Source: Bacillus amyloliquefaciens DSM 7 = ATCC 23350
GTDB taxonomy: Bacteria > Bacillota > Bacilli > Bacillales > Bacillaceae
NCBI RefSeq assembly: GCF_000196735.1
Contig: NC_014551.1
Location: 3,467,001 to 3,531,000, forward strand
Direction: 5' to 3'
DNA length: 64,000 nt
This document shows, piece after piece, positions 9,556-18,432 of the stretch. A model generated the notes under the pieces. That model was given only the letters and a program-made list of their open reading frames with translations. It did not search any database and was not told the origin of the DNA. The position numbers were made by a program, and so were the translations under genes. Within the stretch, counting starts at the first letter, position 1, and every line of letters starts with the position of its first letter.

Positions 9556-10722
9556 ATGAACTTGCGATCTTTATTCGCCGCTTTCTATTCTATATATCTG
9601 ACGGTTCTCGGCGTTTTGTTCAAGCCTTTGAAGGCAAAGAATCATCTGACCCTGCTGGTATCTTTTGAAGAGAATGCGCAGGCTCTCATCCGTTCTTACA
9701 AGGCGCACGCTGAATCGCTTTCTTATGAAGTGACGGTTCTGTATACGAGACACGCCGTCAGTCTGGAAAAAGAGCTGGAAGGTCTCGGCTCTTTTTATCT
9801 GAACGAAAAAAACCCGCTGCATCTTGTGAAGGCCGTTTCCATCCTTTTTAAGAGCAAAGCGGTCATAACGGATAACTATTTTCTCCTGACGAGCGTTTTA
9901 AACCGCCGGCCGCAAACGACATGCATTCAGGTGTGGCATGCGAACGGTTCTTTGAAAAAGTTCGGCCTTGAGGATGTGACGAATCAAAACCGTCCTGCAT
10001 CAGACATCAGCCGTTTTAAAAAAGTGTACCGTTCGTTTGATTTTGTCACCGTCGGCTCAGACGCGATGGCTGACGTTTTTAAAAAGTCATTCGGAATACG
10101 GGAGGGCCAGCTGTTAAAAACGGGTGTCCCCCTGACTGACGTCTATTATGAAGAAAACAAGCCGCAACTGAAGCGCAAATGGCCGAAAAAAATCATCCTG
10201 TACGCACCGACATTCAGGGATTATGATATGCAGTCCTTCAGGCTCCCATTCACCGAAGAACAGCTCACAAACGAATTAAACGGAGAGTATATGCTGCTTG
10301 TAAAACTTCACCCTGCCGTTTTGAATCAGATTTCGGCTTCGTTTGAAAGCGAATCGATCAAGAATGTGTCTGACATGCGTCTTCATGATCTCTTGAAGGC
10401 GGCAGATATTTTAATTACGGACTACTCTTCCGTACCTTTTGAATTCGCGCTTTTAAATAAACCGATTTTCTTTTTCACATATGATCTGGAAGAATATGAT
10501 CAAAAGCGCGGTTTAATCGACAATTATACGTCCGTTATTCCCGGGAAGGCATGTCATGACAGCGGAGCCCTTCTGGAGGAAATGACGAAAGAGCAATTTA
10601 ACGCAGAAGAAATGAAGCGGTTCTCGGACAAATGGAATATGTACTCAAACGGGGATTCGAGTGAAGCGTTATTGAAATTTGCAGAGACAAAAATGAAAAA
10701 AAGAGATGAAGCACCTGCCTGA
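9556..10722 (+). CDS. tagB: Teichoic acid glycerol-phosphate primase TagB
   Basis: Adds the first glycerol phosphate to the GlcNAc-ManNAc linkage unit, the step before TagF polymerisation. The 388 residues belong to the same glycerophosphotransferase family as TagF but lack the long N-terminal region. WHANGSLKKFG replaces the TWHGTPLKR block, and ITDYSSVPFEFALL is present. A hydrophobic N-terminus suggests membrane association. In B. subtilis 168 tagC follows; here a terminator and the convergent lytD follow directly. Confidence 0.95.
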   Translation: MNLRSLFAAFYSIYLTVLGVLFKPLKAKNHLTLLVSFEENAQALIRSYKAHAESLSYEVTVLYTRHAVSLEKELEGLGSFYLNEKNPLHLVKAVSILFKSKAVITDNYFLLTSVLNRRPQTTCIQVWHANGSLKKFGLEDVTNQNRPASDISRFKKVYRSFDFVTVGSDAMADVFKKSFGIREGQLLKTGVPLTDVYYEENKPQLKRKWPKKIILYAPTFRDYDMQSFRLPFTEEQLTNELNGEYMLLVKLHPAVLNQISASFESESIKNVSDMRLHDLLKAADILITDYSSVPFEFALLNKPIFFFTYDLEEYDQKRGLIDNYTSVIPGKACHDSGALLEEMTKEQFNAEEMKRFSDKWNMYSNGDSSEALLKFAETKMKKRDEAPA

Positions 10723-10744
10723 ATCCGACGGCAGGTGTTTTTTT
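10711..10744 (+). terminator. Terminator of tagAB
   Basis: Stem CACCTGCC with GGCAGGTG, then seven or more Ts, starting within the last codons of tagB. Confidence 0.85.
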
Positions 10745-10755
10745 GCATGAAGAAA

Positions 10756-10786
10756 GGCTGAAGCATACACTTCAGCCCTTTTTTTA
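10756..10786. terminator. Second hairpin between tagB and lytD
   Basis: Stem GGCTGAAG with CTTCAGCC is followed by Ts on the plus strand and by a weaker T-rich stretch on the minus strand. It can back up the tagB terminator and end the convergent lytD transcript. Confidence 0.65.
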
Positions 10787-13429
10787 CACCTTCATATAGA
10801 CAGGAACATCATAGTAAAGCGTATAGTCATCCAGCAGTGAGTATAAGCTGTACATGCGGTTTACCTGCTTATACGCCCAGCCGATATCTGTCGCATACTG
10901 ATGGGACGCGGTTTGAGACCATCTCATTTTATACAGCGTGTCCTGTTCGTATGCGGGGTTGTGAATATATGACGCACCGATGAATTGGGCTCCGCCGATA
11001 ATCGCGGCTTCCGGAGTAAACCAGCCCTGATTATACGCGTATTGTGCGCCGTAGTAATTCGGGTTGCTGTCATAAGCCCCGATGCCATACATGTTATAAA
11101 CCTTTTTTCCATTATACGTAATGCCGTTTGCAAGCTCTGACGTGCCATTGCCCGTTTCAAGCAAAGCATGCGAAATCAAATACACTTCATTGATGCTGTA
11201 TTTGCCGGCGGCTGTAATAAAGGCCTGGCCTTTTCCTGTCAGTATTCCTTTATTGACCAGCACTTTTTGATTCAGTTCCGATGCGTTCAATCCGGCTGTC
11301 TGAGAAAGCTTCAGAAATTGAAAGTAATACTTGCTGTCTTGCGCAAAGTAATCCGGATTGACGTATTGCTCGACTTCATTACTGCTGGCGTTTCTCCAGC
11401 CCATACTGAGCTTGGCCCAGCCGTTTGTCTGGCCGATGATGCTGACTTTATCGCCTTTTTTCAGCTGGCCGATAATATTGCCGGAGCTGACTTCCGGAGT
11501 TGATCGGACGTTCAGGACGTCTGCTGTGACCGTTCCGGAAGCCGTATTGATGTAAGTAAGCGACGCGTAAGCCGCGGCATCAGTCTGCGGGCTGACTGTC
11601 ATTTGTTTTTTGACCATATCTGCAACCGAGATGTTGTAATTGGTATTCATGATTTGCGGTCCGTTCTTTATTTTCAAAATGGCCATCGTCCATCCGTACA
11701 GCTTTTTCAGCTTTTGGGAAGCGGCTTCTGCGGAATCGGCTCCCGTGAATTGATCGCGGATGCGGAGCTCATAAACCGGCTGGCTTTGACTCGTATAACC
11801 GGCCTGCAATTGTTTGGCGCTGAAATAGCTCATGCTTTTATTTAAAACGGTTTTACTGCTGAACTTTTCGGTTTTGATGACGTACTGTGAATAGGCGGTT
11901 TTCCCCGTCTCCTTCACAGTGCCGGCCGCTTTGTTTTGCTTGAAAAAGGCAGTCACGCGGTCAATGTCTTCCTTTTTAAGCAGCGGTGCCGTTTCAATCC
12001 TGAATTGTGTATACGCTGTTTCGCCTGTTTTCTGTGCGGCAGCGGATACTTTTTTCCCTTTGAAGAAATCCAGTGAACGATTGATCTTTGCCGTATCAAG
12101 CAGTGATTCGGTTGTGACTTGGTACGCCGCCCCCGTTTGCTTGGCTACGGTTTTGGAAACAGCAGTCAGCTTATATCCGGCCAGCAGATTCAATCCTTTT
12201 TTTATCTTCGACTGGTCTGCCGTCTGTTGAGAAAGCAGCTGGTATTCGTTTTCTGATGTTTTTCCCGCGGCGGTTCTTGCCGTCTTTACATGCTGCTGGC
12301 GGAAAAACGCCTCCGCTTGATCTGCCTGTGCGGCGGTAAGCTGTCCTGCCGTGATCCGGTAAGCGGACACCGACGCCGGCTTTTTGACAGGTGATGCGTC
12401 ACAATGCCATTTTTTCTTTTTAAAGAAAGATTGAACGCTTTGCAGCTGCTTAGCCGTCAGTCCGCTCATCGCGACCGTATAATTATTTTTCGTGCCGGCT
12501 TTTTGATAGTTTCCGCTGACGCCGGTATTCTTCTTGATTTGGCTGACGGCATTTTGTGCTGCGCTGACTCCGTTAAAATACCCTGACTGCACATTGTACA
12601 CGGTTGCCGTTTTGCTTTGGGCATACTTTTGAACATTCCCTTTGACACCCGTTTTCTGCTGCAGCTGTTTCGCTAAGCCTGCCGCATCATTTGCATTTGG
12701 AATGTCAGAGGCTGTCACGGTGATATTCGCGCTGCCCTTTGCCGTCATTGTCAGCGACGATTGTAAGCCTGTTTCCTTTTGAAAATCAGTTTGGATTTGA
12801 AAAGCTTTTTGATCGCCGGTAATTGTTCCTGACTGGATTTGAAACTGCGCTGTTTCCCGCTTGATCTGACAGTATGACGCTTTCACCCCCGTCTGCTTCG
12901 TCAACTCTTTAGTGAGCGTTTTTGCGTCCGCTTCAGCTGCCATCTCAGCAGTCATGACCTGCATGTACGGCTGCTTTGTGCCCGTCGGCTTGACGGCGCC
13001 GGTCACGCCCGTATCTTTCGTCAATTTGGCAAGAAGGTTTTTCGTCTGCTGCTCGTCTGATAGAACTCCCGATGTGACGGTCACATACGGCTGTTTGCTT
13101 CCGCTTGCGCTGTAAGTGCCGGCCACACCCGTCTGCTTCGTAAAATCTTTCAGCACGGCTTTCGCATCAGTTTCATCGTGTAAGCCTGATACGGAGATTT
13201 GATAAGTGAGCGGCGCATTTCCGGCTTTCTTTGCGTCAGCCTGCCACCCCGTATCCTTTTTCAATTTCGCTGCCGCTTGAAGCGCCTCATTCTCAGAAGC
13301 AAATTGCTGCTTCGTCTCCAGCTCATAAACGGAATAGTCGCTGTATGCGGCCTCAGCGTGCTCTGTAACGGTGCTTGAGACAAGGAAAACGGCGGACAAT
13401 AACATAGGTGCAACGAATCTCTTTTTCAT
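10784..13429 (-). CDS. lytD: Beta-N-acetylglucosaminidase LytD (autolysin)
   Basis: Secreted peptidoglycan hydrolase that cuts after N-acetylglucosamine and acts in vegetative wall turnover and motility-phase autolysis. The 881 residues begin with a signal peptide ending near AEA-A (residue 28). A long array of SPOR-like wall-binding repeats follows (each with a TGV-G/A-like turn), then an SH3b domain near residues 635-700 (TADVLNVRSTPE), and a C-terminal GH73 glucosaminidase domain with the catalytic Glu in LLETGNG. Length matches B. subtilis LytD (880). A SigD-type promoter lies just upstream, so expression probably goes with flagellar genes. It is convergent with tagB. Confidence 0.96.
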   Translation of the reverse strand: MKKRFVAPMLLSAVFLVSSTVTEHAEAAYSDYSVYELETKQQFASENEALQAAAKLKKDTGWQADAKKAGNAPLTYQISVSGLHDETDAKAVLKDFTKQTGVAGTYSASGSKQPYVTVTSGVLSDEQQTKNLLAKLTKDTGVTGAVKPTGTKQPYMQVMTAEMAAEADAKTLTKELTKQTGVKASYCQIKRETAQFQIQSGTITGDQKAFQIQTDFQKETGLQSSLTMTAKGSANITVTASDIPNANDAAGLAKQLQQKTGVKGNVQKYAQSKTATVYNVQSGYFNGVSAAQNAVSQIKKNTGVSGNYQKAGTKNNYTVAMSGLTAKQLQSVQSFFKKKKWHCDASPVKKPASVSAYRITAGQLTAAQADQAEAFFRQQHVKTARTAAGKTSENEYQLLSQQTADQSKIKKGLNLLAGYKLTAVSKTVAKQTGAAYQVTTESLLDTAKINRSLDFFKGKKVSAAAQKTGETAYTQFRIETAPLLKKEDIDRVTAFFKQNKAAGTVKETGKTAYSQYVIKTEKFSSKTVLNKSMSYFSAKQLQAGYTSQSQPVYELRIRDQFTGADSAEAASQKLKKLYGWTMAILKIKNGPQIMNTNYNISVADMVKKQMTVSPQTDAAAYASLTYINTASGTVTADVLNVRSTPEVSSGNIIGQLKKGDKVSIIGQTNGWAKLSMGWRNASSNEVEQYVNPDYFAQDSKYYFQFLKLSQTAGLNASELNQKVLVNKGILTGKGQAFITAAGKYSINEVYLISHALLETGNGTSELANGITYNGKKVYNMYGIGAYDSNPNYYGAQYAYNQGWFTPEAAIIGGAQFIGASYIHNPAYEQDTLYKMRWSQTASHQYATDIGWAYKQVNRMYSLYSLLDDYTLYYDVPVYMKV

Positions 13430-13476
13430 TCCTTCTCCTCTTTCTGATTCAATTGGTTTCTATCAAACTAGTTTAT

Positions 13477-13502
13477 TTATCGGCCGGCATCCTTCATTTT
13501 TA
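13477..13502 (-). promoter_or_regulatory. SigD promoter of lytD
   Basis: On the minus strand TAAA (13502-13499), 14 bases, GCCGATAA (13484-13477). This fits the SigD pattern TAAA-N14-16-GCCGATAT, and lytD is SigD-dependent in B. subtilis. It lies about 50 bases upstream of the start codon. Confidence 0.85.
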
Positions 13503-13534
13503 CAGAGAGAAGTCATCCAATTTTCCAAATAAAA

Positions 13535-13564
13535 AAACTTAATCCCAGAGACGGGATTAAGTTT
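13535..13564 (-). terminator. Terminator of manA
   Basis: Twelve-base-pair stem (AAACTTAATCCC with complement) and a run of seven Ts on the minus strand, directly after the manA stop. Confidence 0.85.
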
Positions 13565-13571
13565 GAATGAT

Positions 13572-14522
13572 TTATATATGAGAAACGATGATTGTGCATT
13601 CTCCGGTTATCGTAAAGTCAGGCATCTGATCCGGCAGTATGAAATGCGCGCCTTTTTCAAGCTTTGCGGATTTGCCTTCACAGATGATGGAGCCGCTCCC
13701 TTCTATAACGCTGCACAGCATAAACGGAGCGTCCTGGGTCATTTCCGCCGTCCCGCTGATATCCCATTTGTATACAGAAAAGTATTCTCCCTGCACAAAG
13801 GTTTTGATGGTGACGCCTTTTCTCGTTTCGGTTGATTCATCTAAAAATCCGTCCACATGAGGGACGGTGGCGGCATTGACGGCATCGCGGATATGCAGAT
13901 CACGCGTCCCGCCGTTTTGATCTGTACGCCCGTAATCATATATCCGGTAGGCGGCATCTGAATTCTGCTGCGTTTCAAGCACGAGCGCCCCGGCGCAAAT
14001 GGCATGAATGGTTCCGCTCGGCACATAATAAAAATCGCCGGGTTTGATCTTCACGCGGCGCAGCAGGCCTTCCCAATCACCGCTGTTGATCATGGTGACA
14101 AGCTCCGCTTTCGAACGGGCCGTATGACCGTATATGATTTCCGCATTTTCTTTACAGTCGATAATGTACCAGCACTCAGACTTTCCCGTTTCGCCCTGTC
14201 CATGCTCCTCTGCGTCATAATCGTCAGGGTGGACTTTGACGGACAGATGATGTTTGACGTCCAGTATTTTCGTCAGCAGCGGAAACCTGTCCCCTTCCGT
14301 TCCGCCGAATAATTCTCTATGCTGATCCCACAGTTCCATCAGGGTTTTCCCTTGATACGGACCGCTTTTGACCGTGCTCATCCCGTGCGGATGGGCTGAG
14401 ATCGCCCAGCATTCGCCGGTTGTTTCTGAAGGTATGCCGTATCCGAATCGTTCGCGTAATAACGTGCCGCCCCATATTTTTTCTTTACATACAGGCTGTA
14501 AAAAAATCGGCTCTTGCGTCAT
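13572..14522 (-). CDS. manA: Mannose-6-phosphate isomerase, class I
   Basis: Interconverts mannose-6-phosphate and fructose-6-phosphate with a bound zinc ion. The 316 residues from ATG 14522 match the ManA/Pmi paralogue located here in B. subtilis (315 residues). The N-terminus has PVCKEKIWGG, the mid-region has the KVHPDD zinc-site block, and YYVPSGTIHAI is also present. The start has a very strong AAGGGGAGGGG ribosome site; the in-frame extension to 14561 has none. It is monocistronic between lytD and the gerB operon. Confidence 0.93.
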   Translation of the reverse strand: MTQEPIFLQPVCKEKIWGGTLLRERFGYGIPSETTGECWAISAHPHGMSTVKSGPYQGKTLMELWDQHRELFGGTEGDRFPLLTKILDVKHHLSVKVHPDDYDAEEHGQGETGKSECWYIIDCKENAEIIYGHTARSKAELVTMINSGDWEGLLRRVKIKPGDFYYVPSGTIHAICAGALVLETQQNSDAAYRIYDYGRTDQNGGTRDLHIRDAVNAATVPHVDGFLDESTETRKGVTIKTFVQGEYFSVYKWDISGTAEMTQDAPFMLCSVIEGSGSIICEGKSAKLEKGAHFILPDQMPDFTITGECTIIVSHI

Positions 14523-14738
14523 GTTCGTTCCCCTCCCCTTAAAAAGCGGCTCATATCCCATTCCCCCTGTATCTTTTTTAAAACACGGAGGGAGCCGCAG
14601 TTAAAAAACAATATGTATAAATGGCTGACCTGCTCATTATACCATTCGGATAAGGCGGAATGCTCAGTCATTTCCTGTTCCAGAATAAAATGCCTTGTTT
14701 GTCGCAAATTAAAATAACTGATGGAAGGGGGGAACATT

Positions 14739-16190
14739 GTGACGATAAATGCTGAGCTCGGCCAAAACCTTAAAGCGCTGAAAAAACGGTTCGGCCAAAG
14801 CGATGATATGATGTTTTATTCGTTTACGTACGGAAACGGCAAATGTGACGCCTGTCTTGTGTATATAGACGGGCTGACCGAAAATCAATTGCTTGCCGAA
14901 TATATTATTTCTCCCGTGCAGACGGCCGCAGAGCATCAGAAGGAACCGGCTGAAACACCGCTGTCATCCATTTCTTTCGGATATCGCCACACCCGGCTTT
15001 CTTCACTTGAGGATGTTGAGGCAGACATTCTTTCCGGCAAATCGGTTTTGCTGGCTGAAGGATGGAAAGAAGCCCTTTCCTTTGATACGGAAACATTTAA
15101 AATGCGGGATATTGAAGAACCGGCTTCAGAAGTGCTTGAACGGGGGCCGAGAATAGGCTTTGTCGAAAAGCTTCGGACGAACACGGCGCTTTTGCGTGAG
15201 CAGTCCGGTGATCCCAACCTTCAGATCAAAGAGATCACACTCGGCGAGCGGACAAAAAAGCGGCTCGCCGTGGCCTATATTCGGGATATCGCGCCTGATT
15301 ATGTCGTAAAAGAAGTGATAAAAAGACTGAATTCCATCACCATTGACGACATTCCGGAATCAGGAGCTATAGAGCAGCTCATTGAAGATAACACGTTTTC
15401 CATTTTCCCGACCATTTTGACGACCGAACGTCCCGACCGGGTCATGGGCGCTCTTTTGGAAGGAAGGGTTTCCGTTCTTGTGGACGGAACGCCTTTTACC
15501 CTTTTGATGCCGGCTACCGTTGATGAATTTATCCACTCTCCTGACGATTATAATCAGCGGTGGATTCCGGTTACCTTTCTCAGGCTGCTTCGGTATACAT
15601 GCATTTTAATCACGATTTATTTACCCGGCCTTTACATTGCGCTCGTTACGTTTCACGCCGGGCTTTTACCGACGAGAATGGCGGTGACGATTGCCGGAAG
15701 CAGATTGAATGTCCCGTTCCCACCTTTTGTTGAAGCGTTAATCATGATTTTTACGATCGAGATGATCAGAGAAGCCGGACTCAGGCTGCCGAAGCCGATC
15801 GGCCAGACGATCGGCCTGATCGGAGGCGTGGTGATCGGCCAGGCCGCCGTTCAGGCGAACATCGTCAGCGCGATGATGGTAATTGTCGTATCCGTTACGG
15901 CATTGGCCTCTTTTACGGCGCCCTCCTATGTGTTCAATTTTCCGCTGAGGCTCATCCGTATTTTTTCGATGATTTTGTCGGCGATTTTAGGTTTATACGG
16001 GCTGATCATGTGCTATCTGCTTGTCATCGGCCATCTGATGCGCCTGAAAAGCTTCGGTCAGGACTATATCATTCCGATTATGGCGCAGCCGGGCCAGGAC
16101 TTAAAGGATACGATTGTCAGACTGCCGACACACCTTTTGAAAAAACGGCCGACCAGAAAAGAGACAAAAGATAAAATCAGGCAAAGGTGA
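14739..16190 (+). CDS. gerBA: Spore germination receptor subunit GerBA
   Basis: A subunit of the GerB nutrient germinant receptor in the spore inner membrane, which in B. subtilis responds with GerK to asparagine, glucose, fructose and K+. The 483-residue length from GTG 14739 equals B. subtilis GerBA; GAAGGGGGG lies just upstream. The soluble N-terminal half is followed by five or six membrane segments and the family motif RLPKPIGQTIG. The C-terminal tail is basic. gerBB follows after five bases. A CATTATA box at 14634 fits a SigG -10, but the -35 is weak. The locus may be inactive because gerBC is interrupted. Confidence 0.95.
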   Translation: MTINAELGQNLKALKKRFGQSDDMMFYSFTYGNGKCDACLVYIDGLTENQLLAEYIISPVQTAAEHQKEPAETPLSSISFGYRHTRLSSLEDVEADILSGKSVLLAEGWKEALSFDTETFKMRDIEEPASEVLERGPRIGFVEKLRTNTALLREQSGDPNLQIKEITLGERTKKRLAVAYIRDIAPDYVVKEVIKRLNSITIDDIPESGAIEQLIEDNTFSIFPTILTTERPDRVMGALLEGRVSVLVDGTPFTLLMPATVDEFIHSPDDYNQRWIPVTFLRLLRYTCILITIYLPGLYIALVTFHAGLLPTRMAVTIAGSRLNVPFPPFVEALIMIFTIEMIREAGLRLPKPIGQTIGLIGGVVIGQAAVQANIVSAMMVIVVSVTALASFTAPSYVFNFPLRLIRIFSMILSAILGLYGLIMCYLLVIGHLMRLKSFGQDYIIPIMAQPGQDLKDTIVRLPTHLLKKRPTRKETKDKIRQR

Positions 16191-16195
16191 TCCCC

Positions 16196-17302
16196 ATGAA
16201 AAAACCGGAAGACAAGCTGACTTTTATGCAGACCCTTCTCATGGTAAGCGGCACAATGATCGGAGCCGGCGTGTTAACACTGCCGCGTTCCGCCGCATCA
16301 GCCGACAGTCCGAGCGGATGGATCATTATTCTTGTGCAGAGTGTCGTTTTTATCGGCATCGTCCTGCTCTTTATGCCGTTTTTGCAGAAGAACAGCGGAG
16401 AAACCATTTATGAGCTGAATCAAAGGATTATGGGCCGCGCCGTCGGTTCGCTGCTGAATTTGTTCATGAGCTGTTATTTTGTCGTCACCGTCTGTTTCCA
16501 AGCCCGTTTTCTCGGTGAAGTCATCAACTACTTTTTACTGAAAAACACGCCGATGGGTGTCGTCATATTCATCTTTCTGGCAGTCGGCATTTACCATGTG
16601 ACGGGCGGGGTCTATCCCATTTCAAAGCTCTATGCCTATCTTTTTCCGATTACGATCATCATTCTGCTTACGCTGCTCATATTCAGCCTGAGACTGTTTA
16701 ATCTGGATTTCGTCCGTCCGGTCATGGAAGGGGGCTACAAAAGCTTTTTTGAGCTGTTTCCGCGGACCCTTCTTTATTTTTCGGGACTTGAAGTGATTCT
16801 TTTTCTGGTGCCGTTTATGAAAAATCCGAAGCAGGCGAAAAAGGCGGCTGTCTTCGGCATCGGAAGCGCGGGCTTATTTTACAGCTTTACGCTGCTTGTC
16901 GTGATCGGCTGTATGTCGGTCGCTGAAGCAAAAACGGTGACGTATCCGACAATTTCCCTTATTCATGCCTTGGAAATCCAGGGAATTTTCATTGAACGGT
17001 TTGATATTTTTCTTTTAATTACGTGGACATGTCAGCAGTTTACCTGCATGCTCGGCTCTTTTAAAGGGGCGCATCTCGGATTTAACACCATTTTCGGGCT
17101 GAAAAATAAAAACAATGGCTGGCTGCTGGGAGGATTATTAGCGGTGACATTCGGCCTTTCGATGTACCCCGATGATATCAACAGTGTGTTTGCATTCGCG
17201 AATATTCTCGGGTATACGTTTTTTGCCGTCCTTATGATTCCTTTTCTCACTTGGTTTGTCAGCTGGTTGAAGAAAATAGCCGGGAGGAAACAGACGTCAT
17301 GA
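16196..17302 (+). CDS. gerBB: Spore germination receptor subunit GerBB
   Basis: B subunit of the GerB germinant receptor, an integral membrane protein of the APC transporter superfamily that forms the germinant-binding channel part. The 368 residues from ATG 16196 equal B. subtilis GerBB, with about ten membrane segments and the conserved GAGVLTLPR near residue 23 and FKGAHLG near the C-terminus. The stop overlaps the gerBC start (ATGA at 17299-17302), so translation is coupled. The alternative GTG at 16187 adds three residues only. Confidence 0.95.
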   Translation: MKKPEDKLTFMQTLLMVSGTMIGAGVLTLPRSAASADSPSGWIIILVQSVVFIGIVLLFMPFLQKNSGETIYELNQRIMGRAVGSLLNLFMSCYFVVTVCFQARFLGEVINYFLLKNTPMGVVIFIFLAVGIYHVTGGVYPISKLYAYLFPITIIILLTLLIFSLRLFNLDFVRPVMEGGYKSFFELFPRTLLYFSGLEVILFLVPFMKNPKQAKKAAVFGIGSAGLFYSFTLLVVIGCMSVAEAKTVTYPTISLIHALEIQGIFIERFDIFLLITWTCQQFTCMLGSFKGAHLGFNTIFGLKNKNNGWLLGGLLAVTFGLSMYPDDINSVFAFANILGYTFFAVLMIPFLTWFVSWLKKIAGRKQTS

Positions 17303-18429
17303 CACTTTACATAAAATGGGCGGCGGCGCTTTTCATACTGATGATGCTTTCAGGATGCTGGGACGCGAAGGAAGTCGAAAAGGTATCTTTCGCCCGGGGG
17401 GTGGCCATTGATGTAACGAGTGACCGCCAATATAAATTAACCTATCAAAATCTGCTGCCCCAAAGTGAAAACAGCCAGGCTTCCGGCCGGCCCGTGTTTG
17501 TCAATGTGACGACGCGGGGGGATACCATTCTTGAAGCAGTCAGTGATGTCTCTTTAAAAGATCCGCCCGTTTACAGCGATCATTTAAAAGTGCTGATCTT
17601 CAGCGACAAATTGCTGGCCGATCAAAATATACTGCAAATGATGAATCACTTTATCCGCGATGATGAATTGCGGCGGAGCAGCTATCTCTTCGCGGCAAGA
17701 GGGAAAGCGTCCGATATTTTGACGGAGCCGACGCCGAATCAGCAGCAGCCCATGGCCGCGGAAAAGCTGATCGACCTCACGAACAACGGCGGCTACAACG
17801 GGAAAATTTTAAAACCGCTCCGAATCGGGAGAGCATCAATTTACTGCCATAATAAAGTCAGCTTTCTCATTCAGGCCGTCAGCAATCAAAAAGGAAAAAC
17901 GGTGTATGACGGAGCGGCCATAATCAAAAACAAAAAACAAAACAGACTGGCAGGATTTCTGTCATCATACGAAACACAAAGCCTGAATTGGCTGATGGGA
18001 ACGATACAGGGCGGCGTGCTGCCCGCTATGGATAAAGGAGGACACCCGATTACCTTCGAGATAAAAAAATCAACATCCAAAATCACCCCACGGCTGAAAA
18101 ACGGAAAGTTGTCATTTCACGTAGCGGTGAAAACAAAAGGCCTCTTGTCAGAGGATCAATATGCCGGTGAGGATTCATTCAATCAGCATTATTTAAACGG
18201 GCTGGAAAAGATTTTCGAAAAAAAACTGAAAAGCGATGTAAAAGAAGTCATCGATTAGCTGCAGAATCAATATGAAACGGACCCTGTATTCTTTTCTGAC
18301 AGAGTCCGCATCCAATATCCCGACTATTGGAAGAAAGTGAAGAATCATTGGGATGAGACTTTCTCTGAAGCCGATTTTGACTATGATGTTTCCATTCAGA
18401 TTGTCAACTTCGGAACGATGGGACGATAG
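17299..18429 (+). pseudogene. gerBC: gerBC, interrupted by an in-frame amber codon
   Basis: Lipoprotein C subunit of the GerB receptor. The reading frame starts at ATG 17299 and has a lipobox LSGC (Cys20), then the usual WDAKEVEK start of mature GerAC proteins. It meets TAG at 18256-18258 (codon 320). The same frame continues open for 56 more codons to a natural TAG at 18427-18429, and these codons read like a GerAC C-terminus (WKKVKNHWDE, then IQIVNFGTMGR). The restored protein would be 376 residues, the normal GerBC size. As it stands the product lacks about 15% of its C-terminal domain. It could be a point mutation, a sequencing error or, less likely, readthrough. Confidence 0.85.
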
Positions 18430-18432
18430 GCT

